DNA of 64,000 nt, taken from NCBI RefSeq assembly GCF_910589235.1, contig NC_060956.1, positions 17,142,499-17,206,498 of the forward strand, in the 5' to 3' direction. A program made the translations under genes and the position numbers. The notes under the pieces are model-generated. The model was not told the origin of the DNA, did no database searches, and worked only from the letters and a program-made list of their open reading frames with translations. The stretch is from Vespa crabro. Lineage: Eukaryota; Arthropoda; Insecta; Hymenoptera; Vespidae. Shown one piece after another: positions 63,307 to 64,000 of this stretch; position 1 is the stretch's first letter; each line of letters begins with the position of its first letter.

Positions 63307-64000
63307 TCGTTTTTGCAGGAGCCTCTCGATCTTTTGGGATTTTCATGGAGAACGTGACTGGCGGACGAACGAAGATTTTCCTTGAGATCTACCGACCAAG
63401 AAACGTGCTGTTCTTTCGCTTACTTCTTTCGAGATGTAATTCGTTATCCCTTGGCTTTGCACGACTCACCACCACTCATTCTCCTTTCTTTGAATTAATG
63501 CCTGATCTTCAAAGTTTATAGTTAGTAAAATGTCGATCAACTTTAATGTCGAATATAATATTAAATAACGTTTGTATTCTAAAGACGCGTTTCATTTTTT
63601 TTTGTTTTCTTTTCTTTTGTATTATTGTAATTTTTATAAATGTATTTTTCAACGTTATTACTTTAATACATAGATATCGTTGTACAGATCGAAAAGGCTT
63701 TCAATTCTCCTATCATACGTTCCTATTTTCTCTATTACTATTTTTTTCTTTCTTTCCTTTTTTTTTTTTTTTTTCTTCAGTTCATCGATTCTCCAAAAAT
63801 CCATTTATCGGAAATGCCTCTGCGTTATTTCGGACAATGGACGTTCTATTTGATATTTTTCACGCTCGTTTCGAAAGTTTCATCAACGAAAGAAAGAAGA
63901 CCGTACTAGTAATCGGACGAACTAAGTGGGACGATAACGGAATCGTCGGTACAAGGAGGAAGGAGGTGTTTGCGAAATAGAGTGATGAGGAAAGTGGTTA

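Larger units (their letters stand above)
31000..64000. other. Non-coding stretch to the window end
   Basis: No supported exon is seen. Most sequence is AT-rich with dense microsatellites, two or more transposon-like remnants and a few GC-richer islands (32540-32790, 41380-41640, 42290-42720, 50410-50740, 53380-53640, 62060-62300, 62850-63100). Longer open frames are repeat translations, or isolated frames without splice context such as 51465-51902. Confidence 0.45.

Overview
This is eukaryotic, AT-rich, almost entirely non-coding DNA. Hundreds of simple-sequence tracts, mostly (GA/TC)n and (TA)n, recur every 1-2 kb on both strands. One convincing spliced internal exon lies in 64 kb. There is no operon structure and no recognisable tRNA or rRNA. 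Microsatellite saturation, very long introns or spacers, and a hymenopteran-looking dispersed repeat near 33 kb make an insect, most likely a bee, wasp or ant, my best guess. That is an inference from style, not an identification.

Layout. 1-9579: intron-like DNA downstream of the exon, with GA, TA and CA arrays, a TA-cored long hairpin (1134-1235) and a 22-bp perfect palindrome (1897-1918). 9580-9717, minus strand: a 46-codon, phase-0 exon with good splice sites, encoding a glycine-rich linker-like segment. 9718-30000: no exon seen; dense GA/TC arrays, an extremely AT-rich minisatellite block (19.3-19.5 kb) and some GC-richer islands. 30000-31000: a ~200-bp direct duplication next to TA arrays, then a GC-richer CRE-containing island that is a good candidate conserved regulatory element. 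31000-47000: a likely decayed dispersed repeat (33.0-33.35 kb), a 58-T homopolymer (39.1 kb), a compound CGAA/CGAAA array (43.5 kb), an opposed TC/GA pair (45.8-46.0 kb) and a second tandem duplication (46.45-46.76 kb). 47600-47700: two abutting perfect TA-cored palindromes. 49500-49703: a probable hAT-family transposon end with a matching 8-bp target duplication. 51465-51902: the longest open frame not made of simple repeat, probably chance. 54-64 kb: TAC higher-order repeat, G-quadruplex motif, GATA arrays, a TTA/TTATTG sandwich array and a GC-richer island near 63 kb.

The simplest reading is one or more giant introns of a minus-strand gene, or intron plus flanking intergenic DNA, with one exon visible. 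Nearly all longer open frames are translations of simple repeats (poly-SL, RE, IY) and are not annotated as genes. No undescribed multi-gene system is visible. The most checkable items are the exon, the hAT remnant, the TA-cored palindromes and the two local duplications.
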